Counted from the stretch's first letter, positions 16,583 to 27,290 are shown. The stretch is DNA of 64,000 nucleotides from DASQBT01 sp963782495 (GCA_963782495.1 CAWAJU010000005.1:62001-126000), one strand, 5' to 3'. Numbers and translations are program-made. Notes: generated by a model not told the origin, from the sequence alone.

Positions 16583-19368
16583 TTAAAGAGGATCGCGAAC
16601 GGACTTTGCGGCCGCACGCTCCTTGCGTGCCTCGTCTGCCCGCCCAGTCGCGTCGAGGGCCTGCGCAAGGTGCTCTCGAATCTCCGCGTTGCCTGGCGCG
16701 CGTATGCGCGCTTCTCTCAAATACTTGAGTGCGCGTTCCGCCTGACCGGATTTGAGCAATGCCAATCCCAACGTGTCAGCCACATTCGGGTCCGCGGGCG
16801 CGGCCTTGTAGGCCCGTTCGGCCATATCCAGCGCGCCGGCGTCTCCCAATTGCAGCAGGACATTGGCCAGGTTGTTGAGCGACGCGGGGTCATTGCTGTC
16901 TTGTGACAGCACGCGTTCATACGCCTGGCGAGATTCCTGGTAGCGACCTGCCGCCAGGTAGGCTTCCGCGAGGACACGACGCGCCGTCAGATCGGCTGGG
17001 CTGCGCTGCGCCCAGGACTTGGCAAGTTCCAAAGCCATGGCCGTGTTTCCTGACCGGCTGTAGGCGCCGTACAGGCTGATCGCATGCTCGGCATTTTTTT
17101 CCTGGCTATAGGCCTTGCCATAGGCAGCGATGGCGTCGCTGATAGCGTTGGCGACCGCATGGCAATGTCACCGAGCAATTGTTGCACCGACGCGCTCACG
17201 CGGATGCTCGCGCAGCCAAAGCGCGTGCCTGCTGCTCCGCCCCATCCAGATTTCCGGACAACTCCTCCAGCATGGCCTTGGACAGCAACGCGGGCAAATA
17301 GCCCGGCTTGCCGAGCAAGGCCTTGTCCAGGGAATAACCCGCCCCCTCATAATCCCCTGCGCCGATTTGCAACTGGGCCGCGCGCTGTTGCCAGTCGGCA
17401 TCGAAGCCCGCGACCTGCGTGATGCGACGGAAATTCTGCTGCGCCATGCCCCGGTTGCCCGATGCCAGATAGGCCCGCCCCAGGGCCGCCAATGCCTGCA
17501 AATTGTCGCGGCTGCCCGGCCTGTGCATCCTTTGCCACATCGAGCGCCTTCTGCGCATCTCCAACGCTCAGATACAAGTCCACCAGCATCAGGTTTGGCC
17601 TGAGGCTCTGAGGGTTGAGTGAGTGCGCCTTCTCAAGCCATCGAATCGCATCCTGTACATGTCCGCTGTCGGTTTCCAACTGCGCCAGTTCAAAATGGGC
17701 ATCCAGGTTTCTTGGGTCATCCTTCAGGATTGTCAGCAGTCGACGCCTGGCATCTTCGATTTTTCCCTCAACCTGGTCGAGCCGCGCCAGATTGAGCCTT
17801 GCGGCGATTACGCGATTGTCCTTTGCCAGGACCTGCTCATAGATCTTGCGCGCGCCCACCAGGTCGCCCGACAGGCCTCGGGCAATCCCCAAGAGATTCA
17901 GGGCGGTCAAGTTTGCCGGCTCGTTTCTGGTCACTGCCGACAGCACCTGGATCGCCGACTTTGTCTGATTCTGCTTCAGGTACATGATGGCCAGGGGCAC
18001 TCCCGAAGTGCTCCGCCCAGGTTGACTTGCATAGGCCTTCTTCAGCTGTGCGATCCCCAGATCCGCCTGGCCGTTCCCGATCAGGCTGACACCAAAATTT
18101 GTCGTGATATCAGGCGTCGAGCCGCCGCTCAACTCCGTGGCCATCTGCAGCAATGAAACCGCTTTGGAATGCTGGTTCAGGGCCATGTACGCGGTGGCCA
18201 GCATGGACAGCGCCTGCGGGTCATTGGGGGTGGCGCGCGCCGGGCCCTCCAGGAAGCGCGATGGCCCCGGCATAATCCTTCTCCTTCAGCAAGATCGCGG
18301 TATAGACCTTGCGCGCGCCCATGTGATGGGGAAATTGCTTGAGGTAGGCTGCCCAGATAGGTCTTGGCTTTTTCGTTCTGCCCCAGGCTGAAATGCGAAA
18401 TGCCGCCCAACAGAATCAACTGGGGATGAGTGAGCACTGCCTCGTAGGGCAGCGCATCCAGTGCGCTTCGCTGCGGCAATCAGCGCGTTTCGCGCTTCCA
18501 CGTCTTGCCCTGGCGCCCAGCAAGCAACGCATGCGAGATAAGCGCTTCGAGGATCGTCCGGAGAAATTCTGCGTCAGCACGGCGATATCCTGGCCGGCGT
18601 CCGGTCCCGATTCAGGTCAAGCAACAAGGACGCCCGGGCAATCAGGGCATCCAGATAGTCGGGCTGCAAGGCCAAGGCCTTGCTATAACCCGCGAGCGCA
18701 TCCTGCACATTTCCCTGGGCATGGGCGATGGAGGCCTTCATGTTCCAACCGGCCGGGTCGCGGGGTTCTTGTAATGGCCGACTGCAGCCATCATTCCGGG
18801 CCGCGGAAAAATTGTTCTTGCGCAGGTGGCGAGCGATGCGCGACCAAGGCCGCCGGATTATCCGGGTCGATCTGCCTTGCCTGTTCGAGCGGACTGGATC
18901 GCCTCGGTATCCTTGCCCAGGTCCATCTGGGCGTACGCCCGGGTAACCAATACCTTGTAGCTGACTCCGGGCGGCAAGCCCGTCCGGGGAGAAGCGATCA
19001 AGCAAGGCCTGATTCCGGCCCAGGAGTGATAGACCTCGACCTGCATGACAATGATTTCGGAACGATCGGCACCTAACCGCTCCGCGTCGGCCAGGACTCG
19101 ATCTGCGCCCAGGGGTTGGCCGGCCTTCAGATAAGCCTTGCCCAGCAGGACCAAGGCAGGCAAATTCTTGCCGTCCTGTTGCAAGGCGTTTTTCAGTTGA
19201 ATAATCGCGCCCTTGGTATCATTGCGGTCCATGCGCACCAGCGCATCTTCATAGAATTCCGATGCCTTCAGGGCACGGTCGGCAGCACTAGCCGGCCAGG
19301 AGAGGAACATGCCCAACAGAAACGCTGCAGCAAACCCACCGACTCAAGCCTTGTATTCGAATCATCAT
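16583..19368 (-). CDS. PrsT-like PEP-CTERM-system TPR protein (many frameshifts)
   Basis: Joined across frames the gene gives about 928 residues, the usual size of PrsT, the TPR protein encoded with XrtA-type exosortase systems. The N-terminus (MMIRIQGLSR, then a frameshift into AAFLLGMFLSWPASA) is a signal peptide but has no lipobox Cys. Then come about twenty TPR units; KGAIIQLKNALQQDGKNLPA and LGKAYLKAGQPLGADRVL are typical of PrsT. At least seven indels split it (near 19335, 18990, 18860, 18480, 18270, 17560, 17200 and 17035). The density, about one per 350 bases, matches the flanking genes. Without the indels it would be intact to its stop at 16583. Confidence 0.75.
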
Positions 19369-19371
19369 CTT

Positions 19372-19385
19372 AATAGATATCTATT
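19372..19385 (-). promoter_or_regulatory. 14-bp palindrome before the PrsT-like gene
   Basis: AATAGATATCTATT is a perfect palindrome ending three bases before the ATG at 19368, where a ribosome binding site would be expected. It could be an operator or overlap the translation start; no regulator is identified. Confidence 0.35.
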
Positions 19386-19501
19386 GATTGCCAGGCGAGA
19401 AACTCCCCGGCACAAGTTATCGCCCGGACTGAATCCGGACTCCGGACGCGCATTATGCAGGATCCATGCCCAGAAAGCGCGGCGTGCGTACGCTCAGGGT
19501 C

Positions 19502-19888
19502 TCAGGACTGCTCCCAGGGCAGCCCGTCAACCCGCCAGCCATTGCGCGTATTGCGATGACGGGTTTCGTCCAGTTCCCCTTCGAAGCCGAAGAGCACATT
19601 GTAGACCTCCGGAAAGCCGTTCTTCTCCAGGTAGTGGCCGGCCACCTTGGAACGGTTGCCTGAACGACAGATAAGCACAACAGGACGATTGAACGAAGCC
19701 GCCTTGCGGACATGGCCGAGGAAATCCGGATTGACGTCGAAATCCATTCCGTCCTGCCAAGGTATCAGGATCGATCCCTGGGGATGCCCGACAAATAAGT
19801 ACTCCATTTCGGAACGGCAGTCGACGAACACGGCATTCGGGTTGGCTTGAAGATATTCATGGGCTTCGCGGGGTGTCAGGTGTTTCAT
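19502..19888 (-). CDS. Rhodanese-domain sulfurtransferase
   Basis: A 128-residue single-domain rhodanese. The active-site loop CRSGNRS holds the catalytic Cys near residue 95, preceded by AVFVDCRSEMEYLFVGHPQGSI. It is likely cytosolic, with no signal peptide. Such proteins carry persulfide sulfur for various acceptors. It diverges from metH with 58 bases between the starts. A link to sulfur or methionine metabolism is suggested only by position. Confidence 0.88.
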   Translation of the reverse strand: MKHLTPREAHEYLQANPNAVFVDCRSEMEYLFVGHPQGSILIPWQDGMDFDVNPDFLGHVRKAASFNRPVVLICRSGNRSKVAGHYLEKNGFPEVYNVLFGFEGELDETRHRNTRNGWRVDGLPWEQS

Positions 19889-19946
19889 GGCGGTCCAGGT
19901 CGAGTTTGGGTTCCCTTATAATAGGCCGCTTCCTTCCCGCTCTGCC

Positions 19947-22900
19947 ATGATGGACAAAACCAGCCCCCTCGCCCGCGCCATCGGCCGCCGCATCCTGATC
20001 CTGGATGGCGCCATGGGCACCATGATTCAGGGCTATCAACTGGCCGAGGCGGACTATCGCGGCGAGCGCTTCAAGGACTGGCCCCATGACGTGAAAGGCA
20101 ACAACGATCTGCTGAGCCTGACGCGCCCCGAAATCATCCGCGAAATCCACGAGAAATATCTTGACGCGGGCGCGGACATACTCGAAACCAACACCTTCAA
20201 CTCCCAGCGCATTTCACTCGCCGACTACCACATGGGCGACCTGACCCGGGAAATGAACCTGGCGGCGGCGAAGCTGGCGCGGGAAGCGGCGGACAAATTC
20301 AGCACCGCGGACAAGCCACGCTTCGTGGCGGGCATCCTCGGCCCCACTTCGAAGACCGCGAGCATTTCGCCCAGCGTGAGCGACCCTGGCGCGCGCAACA
20401 TTTCATTTGACGACGTTGGTCGAGGCTTACACCGAACAGATCGCCGCCTTGGTGGATGGCGGTGTCGACCTGCTGATGGTCGAGACCATTTTCGACACCC
20501 TCAACGCCAAGGCTGCCCTGTTTGCCATCGAGCAGTTTTATGACGGGCGCGACGACAAGCTGCCGGTGATGATCTCCGGCACCATTACCGACGCTTCCGG
20601 GCGGACCTTGTCGGGCCAGACCACGGAAGCCTTCTGGAACTCGGTGCGGCATGTGCGGCCGTTTTCCGTCGGATTGAACTGTGCCCTGGGGCCGAAGCAG
20701 ATGCGCGCCTTTGTCGAGGAACTCTCGCGGGTGGCCAGACTGTAACATCTCCAGCCATCCCAACGCAGGCTTGCCCAATGCGTTCGGCGGCTATGACGAA
20801 ACCCCGGCACAAATGGCGAAGGAAGTGCGCGAATGGGCGCAGTCTGGCTTCCTCAACATCCTGGGCGGCTGTTGCGGCACCACGCCCGATCACATCAAGG
20901 CGATGGCAGAGGCCGTCGCCGGTCTGCCACCACGCGATGTTCCGCAAATCCAGCCCTGCCTGCGGCTTGCCGGCCTGGAGCCCGTCAACGTCTGCCCCGG
21001 CGCCCTGTACGTCAACGTTGGCGAACGCACCAACGTCACCGGCTCGCGCGCGTTTGCCCGCATGATCCTGGAAGGGCGCTACGACGACGCCCTGTCGGTT
21101 GCGCGCCAGCAGGTGGAAAACGGTGCCCAGATCATCGACATCAACATGGACGAAGGCATGCTGGACGCCAAGGCAGCCATGACGCGGTTTCTCAACCTGA
21201 TCGGCTCCGAGCCGGACATCGCCCGGGTACCGCTGATGATCGACTCTTCCAAGTGGGAAGTGATCGAGGCCGGGCTCAAATGCGCGCAGGGCAAATGCAT
21301 CGTCAACTCCATATCCATGAAGGAAGGGGTGGAAAAGTTCAAGCACGAGGCGACCCTCGCATTGCGCTATGGCGCGGCAGTCGTGGTGATGGCGTTTGAC
21401 GAGGCAGGTCAGGCCGACTCCTATGCGCGCAAGATTGCAATCTGCGAACGCGCTTACCGCATTCTGGTCGACGAAGTCGGTTTCCCCGCCGAAGACGTCA
21501 TCTTCGACCCCAACATCTTCGCCATCGCCACCGGCATCGAGGAACACGCCAACTACGCGGTGGACTTCATCGAGGCCACCCGCTGGATCAAGCAGAACCT
21601 CCCGCACGCCAAGGTCTCCGGGGGCGTGTCGAACGTATCCTTCTCATTTCGCGGCAACGACACGGTACGCGAGGCGATCCACACTGTGTTCCTCTATCAC
21701 GCCATCCAGGCAGGCATGGACATGGGCATCGTCAACGCCGGGATGTTGGGCGTGTACGACGAACTCAAGCCCGAACTGCGCGAACTGGCCGAAGACGTGG
21801 TGCTCAATCGCCGGCCTGATGCCGGGGACCGGCTGGTCGAGGCTGCCGGGCGGTTCTCCGGGCAGAAGAAAGAGGATACCGAAGACCTCGCGTGGCGCAA
21901 CGCTCCAGTCGAGGCGCGGCTTTCGCACGCGCTGGTGAAGGGCATCACCGCCTTTATCATTGAAGACACCGAAGAGGCGCGGCTCAAGGCCGAGCATCCT
22001 CTCAGGGTCATCGAAGGGCCGCTGATGGCGGGCATGAATGTGGTCGGCGATCTGTTTGGCGCCGGCAAGATGTTCCTGCCGCAGGTGGTGAAATCCGCCC
22101 GCGTGATGAAACAGGCGGTCGCGCACCTGATGCCTTACATAGAAGCCACCAAGGCGGAGGGCGCTGCGCAGAACAACGGCAAGATCGTCATGGCCACGGT
22201 CAAGGGCGATGTGCACGACATCGGCAAGAACATCGTGGGCGTGGTGCTGCAATGCAACAACTTCGAGGTGATCGACCTCGGCGTCATGGTGCCGGCGGAC
22301 AGGATCCTCGATACGGCGGAAAAGGAAGGCGCCGATATAGTCGGCCTGTCCGGCCTGATCACCCCTTCCCTCGAGGAAATGGCCCATGTCGCCAAGGAGA
22401 TGCAGCGGCGCGGCATGCAACAGCCCTTGCTGATTGGCGGCGCCACGACCAGCCGCGCTCACACCGCGGTCAAGATCGAGCCCAACTATCACCAACCCGT
22501 GGTCTGGGTGCCGGATGCCTCACGTGCCGTGGGCGTGGCCAGCACGCTATTGTCCGCAGACCTGCGCCCGGCCTATATGGCAGAGGTGAAGGCGGACTAT
22601 GCAAAGATCCGCGAACAACATGCCGGACGGGGCGAGTCGAGGAAGCTTCTGTCCCTCGATGTGGCCCGGCAACGCGGATTCAAGACGGACTGGACGACTT
22701 ATACTCCTCCCAAACCCAGGCAGCCTGGCATCCACGAATTTCGCGACTACGATCTGGCGGAACTCGCCGAGTCCATAGACTGGACGCCTTTCTTCCAGAC
22801 CTGGGAGTTGGCCGGCCGCTATCCGAAAATCCTGAATGATGAAGTGGTAGGCGAGGAAGCGAAGAAGCTTTTCGCCGATGCGCAGGACATGCTCAAACAC

Positions 22901-23626
22901 ATCATCGAGGAGAAATGGCTTTCTGCCCATGGCGTGATCGGCCTGTTCGCGGCCAACACGGTGGATGCTGACGACATCGAGATCTACCTCGACGAATCAC
23001 GCACTGTCACTTTAATGACCTGGCACAACCTGCGCCAGCAAATGGAGAAGCCGCTCGACCGGCCCAATCTCTGCCTGGCGGATTTCATTGCTCCAAAGGT
23101 TTCAGGGGTAAAGGATTATCTCGGCGCGTTCGCGGTCACCGCCGGCGCCGGGCGCTTTGACGAGAAGCTCAAGGAATTCGAAACGGCCCACGATGACTAC
23201 AACGCCATTCTGCTCAAGGCCCTCGCCGACAGGTTGGCCGAGTCGTTTGCCGAACGGCTGCATCAGAGAGTCCGAACGGAATTCTGGGGTTACGCGGCGA
23301 ACGAGAATTTGTCCGCCGAGGATCTTATCGCGGAAAAATATCAGGGTATCCGCCCCGCTCCCGGCTATCCCGCCTGTCCGGAGCACAGCGAAAAAGGTCC
23401 GCTATTCAAGCTGCTTGCCGCGACGGAACATACCGGCCTTATCCTGACCGAGAGTTTTGCCATGTGGCCGGCCGCCGCGGTATCCGGTTTCTATTTCAGC
23501 CATCCGCAAAGCCAGTATTTCGCGGTCGCGAAAATTGGACGCGACCAGCTTGAGGACTACGCCCGCCGCAAGAGCTGGGATGTCGCGACTGCAGAAAAGT
23601 GGCTGGCGCCGAACCTGGGCTACTAA
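19947..23626 (+). CDS. metH: Cobalamin-dependent methionine synthase (two frameshifts)
   Basis: About 1226 residues, the normal length of MetH, which methylates homocysteine from methyltetrahydrofolate. Domains in order: homocysteine-binding (LILDGAMGTMIQGYQL; zinc ligands in GGCCGTTPDHIKA), pterin-binding (MIDSSKWEVIEAGLKC), the cobalamin cap and B12 domain with DVHDIGKNIVGVVLQ, and the C-terminal reactivation domain. Two single-base slips, near 20413 (after NISFDD) and near 20736 (between RVA and DCNISSHPNAG), break the frame in the homocysteine domain; the remainder is open. Start at ATG 19947 or the next codon. Both slips fall in the error-dense stretch that ends here. Confidence 0.9.
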
Positions 23627-23636
23627 AAAACGTCTG

Positions 23637-24179
23637 TTACCAGCCTTGGGTACGGATCTTCTCCAGCCAGAACAGCGCGGTAACGGTCTTGGTCTCGCAA
23701 ATCTCGCCCGTTCGGATCATGTCCAATGCATCGGCGAACGGAACGCGCAGGATCTCCAGAAACTCATCGTCATCGCGAGCATGGCCAACATGCTCCAGTC
23801 CTTGCGCCAGGTAGAAATACATGATTTCGCTGCTATAGCCGATGGCAGGATAGAACTCGAATAGAAAGCGCAGTTTGGTTGCCCGATAGCCGGTTTCCTC
23901 AATCAGTTCACGTCTTGCGCAAGTTTCAGAATCCTCGCCGGGGTCGAGCTTGCCTGCCGGTACCTCAATGAAGTCGCGGCGCAGCGGATAGCGGTGCTGA
24001 CGTTCCAGGAGCACATCGCCATTGTCGAACACGGGCAATATGACTGCCGCTCCCGGATGGACAATGTATTCCCGCGACGAGGTCTTGCCATTCGGCAAGC
24101 GTACTCGGTCACGTCGTGCGTGCAGCAGGTTTCCCTGGCACAGCAGCTCGGAAGAAAGCTCGGTTTCGGTCAAGTCCAT
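23637..24179 (-). CDS. Nudix hydrolase (ADP-ribose pyrophosphatase-like)
   Basis: A 180-residue enzyme with a full Nudix box: GKLDPGED followed by the RELIEETG core, around residues 76-98. The N-terminal LLHARRDRVRLPNGKTSSREYIVHPGA and the VILPVFDNGDVLLERQHRYP segment are typical of NudF-like ADP-ribose pyrophosphatases, which remove ADP-ribose and similar compounds. It converges on metH with ten bases between the stops. The exact substrate is inferred. Confidence 0.85.
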   Translation of the reverse strand: MDLTETELSSELLCQGNLLHARRDRVRLPNGKTSSREYIVHPGAAVILPVFDNGDVLLERQHRYPLRRDFIEVPAGKLDPGEDSETCARRELIEETGYRATKLRFLFEFYPAIGYSSEIMYFYLAQGLEHVGHARDDDEFLEILRVPFADALDMIRTGEICETKTVTALFWLEKIRTQGW

Positions 24180-24481
24180 GATGGGTCCAGTCCCTCACTT
24201 GTAGTGACCGAATCAATACCGGAGTTCCGCGGTCACGGCAAGTCGATTGCCGCCACTGGCTAAATCGCCAGTCGGGGATTCGGAGCGCATGAATTCACCG
24301 GTCTGGTAGTTGAAGGATTGCGCGGCACTACCGGGTATCTGCGGGATTCTTGAATACCTACGCAACGACCTGCGAAGTCCATTGTCAGGAATCATCAACC
24401 TGGGCGGCACTAAGGAACACTGTCAGTCCATAAAGAATGGCACCTCGCGGGTGCCACTCATGCCTGCGAAACGGCAGGAAT
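24180..24481. other. Intergenic stretch between Nudix and PEP-CTERM genes
   Basis: Apart from the terminator at 24431-24456, a minus-strand open frame (24213-24410, 65 codons) ends in NRLAVTAELRY, which looks like the last beta strand of an outer-membrane barrel. It has no credible start or family match and may be a gene remnant. Confidence 0.3.
24431..24456 (-). terminator. Terminator of the poly-Ser PEP-CTERM gene
   Basis: TGGCACC (24438-24444) pairs with GGTGCCA (24450-24456) around a 5-base loop; TTCTTTAT follows on the minus strand. It is 26 bases after the stop codon. Confidence 0.75.
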
Positions 24482-25430
24482 TCAGACCGACAGGCGGCGG
24501 CGCGTGGCTGCCAGACCCACCAAGCCGAGGGCCATAAGGGCCAAGGTAGCAGGCTCGGGAACACCCCCAGCGCCACCCCCGCCACTGGAACTACTGGAAC
24601 TACTGGAACTACTGGAACTACTGGAACTGCTCGAACTGCTCGAACTGCTCGAACTGCTCGAACTGCTCGAACTGCTCGAACTGCTGCCAGCATCAGAAAG
24701 CTGCGCCCATTCTTCAAAGGTGCCAAAGGATTCCGAACCGGGATCTGCAGCATCCTGCAGGCCGAAGCGCGACCACAGGACAATATATTGGGAACTGCCC
24801 ACACTGGCAAAAACGCTGGTCGGCACCTGCATCAACATGTCGCTGACGCCATTGCCCGGTTTGCCATTGCGGTTGGCGTCGAGCAGGACATAGTTGTCCG
24901 CCAGCGCATCCATGTCCCAGAGCAGGGTCCCCACAATGCCGTTCGCATTGCCGTTGCCATCGACGGAACTGCTGTTCTGTCCCGGGGTATTCGTGACATA
25001 GAGTTTCAGCCCATCCAGAGAGAGCAAGCTCTCCTGACCCTTGTTCGTGTTGGTGCTGACCGGTTCGCCGATGTCCAACACAAAATCATGGACTCCGTTG
25101 ACGATCTGCATGCTGCTGAAAGCAAGGTCATGAGTAAAGTTGCCAAACTTGTCGTCAAACGGAAGGGCGCCCGCATTGGCCTGTGTGGTGTTGTAGCCCT
25201 GCTCCGTTCCGTTTTTTTGAACACGCAGGAAAGAATCAAGCACGCCCGTGCCGGACGGTTGTTGCTGGTCGAAGTTGAACGTGACCGTGTTGGTTCCGTC
25301 GCTGATCGTGCCACTGTTGTTAACTGTCAGATCGACGGCCAGTATCGGGGCCGCCAAAAACAGCGAACGACAGAGCGAGCGCAATAACGGGGACACGACT
25401 CGAAACGACACAAAGGTGCTTGGGCTTCAT
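24482..25430 (-). CDS. PEP-CTERM surface protein with 34-residue poly-Ser linker
   Basis: About 315 residues. The main domain (DLTVNNSGTISDGTNTVTF through YIVLWSRFGLQDA) is rich in Asn, Gly and Asp, as in secreted surface proteins. It is followed by 34 consecutive Ser (codons 24584-24685), a Gly linker and the anchor GGVPEPATLALMALGLVGL with RRR. An open frame starts at GTG 25411 without a ribosome site. A better start is ATG 25430 with GGAG before it, giving MKPKHLCVVSSRVPVIALAL, a signal peptide that joins the main frame if one base is added or lost near 25340. A sigma-54-like element lies 31 bases upstream. Confidence 0.75.
24584..24685 (-). repeat. 9-bp minisatellite encoding the Ser tract
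   Basis: The tract is built of two 9-base variants: TCC-AGT-AGT in the C-terminal part (five TCC codons) and TCG-AGC-AGT in the N-terminal part (six TCG codons). Because the period is nine, slippage changes the length by three Ser and keeps the frame. Confidence 0.92.
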
Positions 25431-25460
25431 GATTCACTCCAAAGAATCTATCGTTTATGG

Positions 25461-25476
25461 GGCGAGAGCCATGCCA
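25461..25476 (-). promoter_or_regulatory. Sigma-54-like promoter of the poly-Ser PEP-CTERM gene
   Basis: TGGCATGGCTCTCGCC on the minus strand keeps GG and GC at the -24/-12 spacing; mismatches are in the TTGC half. It lies 31 bases before the ATG at 25430. Confidence 0.5.
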
Positions 25477-25498
25477 ACCGTATATCCAACTGATTTTA

Positions 25499-25514
25499 TG
25501 TGACAAAAATCACA
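25499..25514. promoter_or_regulatory. CRP/Vfr-type palindrome
   Basis: TGTGACAAAAATCACA has perfect TGTGA and TCACA half-sites six bases apart, the CRP consensus. It lies between the divergent poly-Ser gene and the ICMT-like gene and may serve either. Confidence 0.5.
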
Positions 25515-25828
25515 ACATGAGCAAAGACTGTAAGAATCTGTGACACGCGAATCCCGACTTCAAGGGGCTCCCCAAATTCTATATGGACTTGGACCCTCAC
25601 GTTGCTCACACAGCGTGCCCGACGTTCCAGGAATGACCATGTGAAGCTTGGCAATCTGTGGTCTCGCGCCGCGGAACGAGTTCATCGCTGGTGATGCCGC
25701 GCCGGTGCTGGTTGTCCGCGTGGAATGCGGTAGCCCGAATCTGAACGCCCGCGCGAACCGAAGCCCTCCAAAACGCGGAATTTGGACAGATGCGGCGTGC
25801 GCCTGGGCTGCTGCATAATGCGCGCAGC

Positions 25829-26896
25829 ATGTCCGACACCCGCCAGAAGCTCCAAAACCTTTCCGCCACCGGAATCATCTTCCTTGCGGGTTGGTTGTAT
25901 TACGACATGGTCCCCTACTACCGGCACCTGTTTTCGCAGAGCACGACACTATTCACGGGCTGGGAGATCGGCCACTGGCAGATCCTGGAGACCGCAATTG
26001 CCGGATATGGTCTGCTGCTGGCACTCTTCTACCTGACTGAGCGAGCTCCGCGGGTTTCCAAATCCATCTGGTGCCTGCGCGCCTTGCGCCGGTTGCTGAC
26101 CTCGCCCGGAACAGTTCTTCGCGGCGGCTGGTTAAAAGAAGAACGTCTGGGGCTGCTCACCCTACTGCTCAAGTTCTTCTTCGTGCCGCTCATGCTGGTC
26201 TGGCTTGCGGAACATGTGGTCATCATGGTGAACAACGCAGTAGGCCTTGGGCAGCAGGCCGGAGACTTGTCGACCCGATTCCTGGAGGTATTCAACGCCC
26301 ACGGGTACTGGTTCCTGTTTCAGCTAATCCTGTTTCTGGATGTCTTCTTTTACACGATTGGCTACCTCGTGGAACTTCCGGCGCTCAAGAATGAAATCCG
26401 TTCGGTGGACTCGACTTGGCTCGGATGGGGGGTCGTCCTGGCGTGTTATCCGCCGTTCAACGGCCTCATAAGTCATGTGTTTGCCTGGCATTCGACGGAT
26501 TTCCCCCACTTCGCGAATTCGACCGTGCATCTCGTGGCGAATTTCTCCTTGCTGGTTCTAATGGGGATCTACACCTCGGCCTCCGTTTCTCTTACCTTCA
26601 AAGCCAGCAACCTCACCCACCGGGGTATCGTGGATCGCGGACCGTACCGCTTCGTCCGTCATTCGGCCTACGTCTGCAAGAACCTGGCATGGTGGATCGG
26701 CCTGCAGCCGGCACTGTGGGACGCCTTGCACACCTCCCTGATGGCTACCCTGCTTGTAGCAGGGTCCATGTGCGGCTGGTCGTTGATTTACGTGCTGCGC
26801 GCACTCACGGAAGAACGACACCTACGCAGCGTGGATCGGGAATACGAGCATTACTGCGAGGAGGTAAGGTATCGCTTTATCCCGGGTGTGTATTGA
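25829..26896 (+). CDS. Isoprenylcysteine methyltransferase-like membrane protein
   Basis: A 355-residue integral membrane protein with about seven hydrophobic segments. The C-terminal part (LTHRGIVDRGPYRFVRHSAYVCKN and EERHLRSVDREYEHYCEEVRYRFIPGVY) carries the RGPY..RHP-like and EE..L motifs of the ICMT/PEMT phospholipid methyltransferase superfamily, with Ser in place of the usual Pro after RH. The long N-terminal membrane region is not usual for bacterial ICMT-like enzymes. Start at ATG 25829 gives MSDTRQKLQNL; an in-frame ATG at 25790 is less likely. The substrate is unknown. Confidence 0.7.
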   Translation: MSDTRQKLQNLSATGIIFLAGWLYYDMVPYYRHLFSQSTTLFTGWEIGHWQILETAIAGYGLLLALFYLTERAPRVSKSIWCLRALRRLLTSPGTVLRGGWLKEERLGLLTLLLKFFFVPLMLVWLAEHVVIMVNNAVGLGQQAGDLSTRFLEVFNAHGYWFLFQLILFLDVFFYTIGYLVELPALKNEIRSVDSTWLGWGVVLACYPPFNGLISHVFAWHSTDFPHFANSTVHLVANFSLLVLMGIYTSASVSLTFKASNLTHRGIVDRGPYRFVRHSAYVCKNLAWWIGLQPALWDALHTSLMATLLVAGSMCGWSLIYVLRALTEERHLRSVDREYEHYCEEVRYRFIPGVY

Positions 26897-27011
26897 GGAA
26901 TCGTTGCCATCCCAGGATGCTCGGGCATGCCAGGAACATCTTGAATGGGCCTGCATCCTCTTCACTGCGGCTCTTGCCCGTTACAGTGCACTCGACATGC
27001 GGATTTTCGGC

Positions 27012-27042
27012 AAAAAAAAACCGGGTGGGGTTACCACCCGGT
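27012..27042 (-). terminator. Strong terminator without an assigned gene
   Basis: ACCGGGTGG (27020-27028) pairs perfectly with CCACCCGGT (27034-27042) across GGTTA; on the minus strand nine T follow. No minus-strand protein gene lies upstream of it before the divergent response-regulator gene at 27368. Confidence 0.85.
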
Positions 27043-27290
27043 CAACCGGAGAAGACGAACGCGTCGTCCCATTGCGGAGAACACTGTTCCGGATCGTTGC
27101 CCCAACCCGTTGTTACCGGCTGGAACGGCCCGGACTTAGGCGACAAGCCGCGGCCAGCCGTCTCGAATTACCCAAACCCCACGCCTTCGTTCCAACTTGC
27201 CCTCGTCTCGAGGTCAATATGGCAAACTCAGGCCTGTGTTAAGGCTAGGCGGGATTGAGCCTCCTGCATATATGCCAAAAGTTATAGGTA
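27012..27290 (-). ncRNA. Candidate small RNA ending at the 27012-27042 terminator
   Basis: The terminator must end some minus-strand transcript, and the only space for it is 27043 to about 27300. This stretch has several short stems (CCTCG-AGA-CGAGG; GACGA-CGCGT-TCGTC; CCGG-flanked stems) and no coding frame beyond 13 codons. It does not resemble 6S RNA, tmRNA or RNase P RNA. The 5' end is a guess. Confidence 0.35.

Larger units (their letters stand above)
25431..25828. other. Divergent intergenic region
   Basis: Besides the sigma-54-like and CRP-like sites listed separately, no gene is recognised. A minus-strand open frame over 25606-25878 has no family signal and overlaps the next gene's start. 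Confidence 0.5.

Noticed and set aside
20585..21607. Minus-strand 340-codon open frame
   Set aside because: It is a shadow of metH, whose domains are unmistakable on the plus strand.
24437..25387. Plus-strand frame with Thr-Gly-Thr and Ala-Arg-Thr repeats
   Set aside because: These repeats are only the antisense reading of the poly-Ser minisatellite; the minus frame has the PEP-CTERM anchor.
27012..27290. 6S RNA, tmRNA or RNase P RNA
   Set aside because: The stretch lacks the conserved cores of these RNAs; only a generic structured RNA with a terminator is supported.
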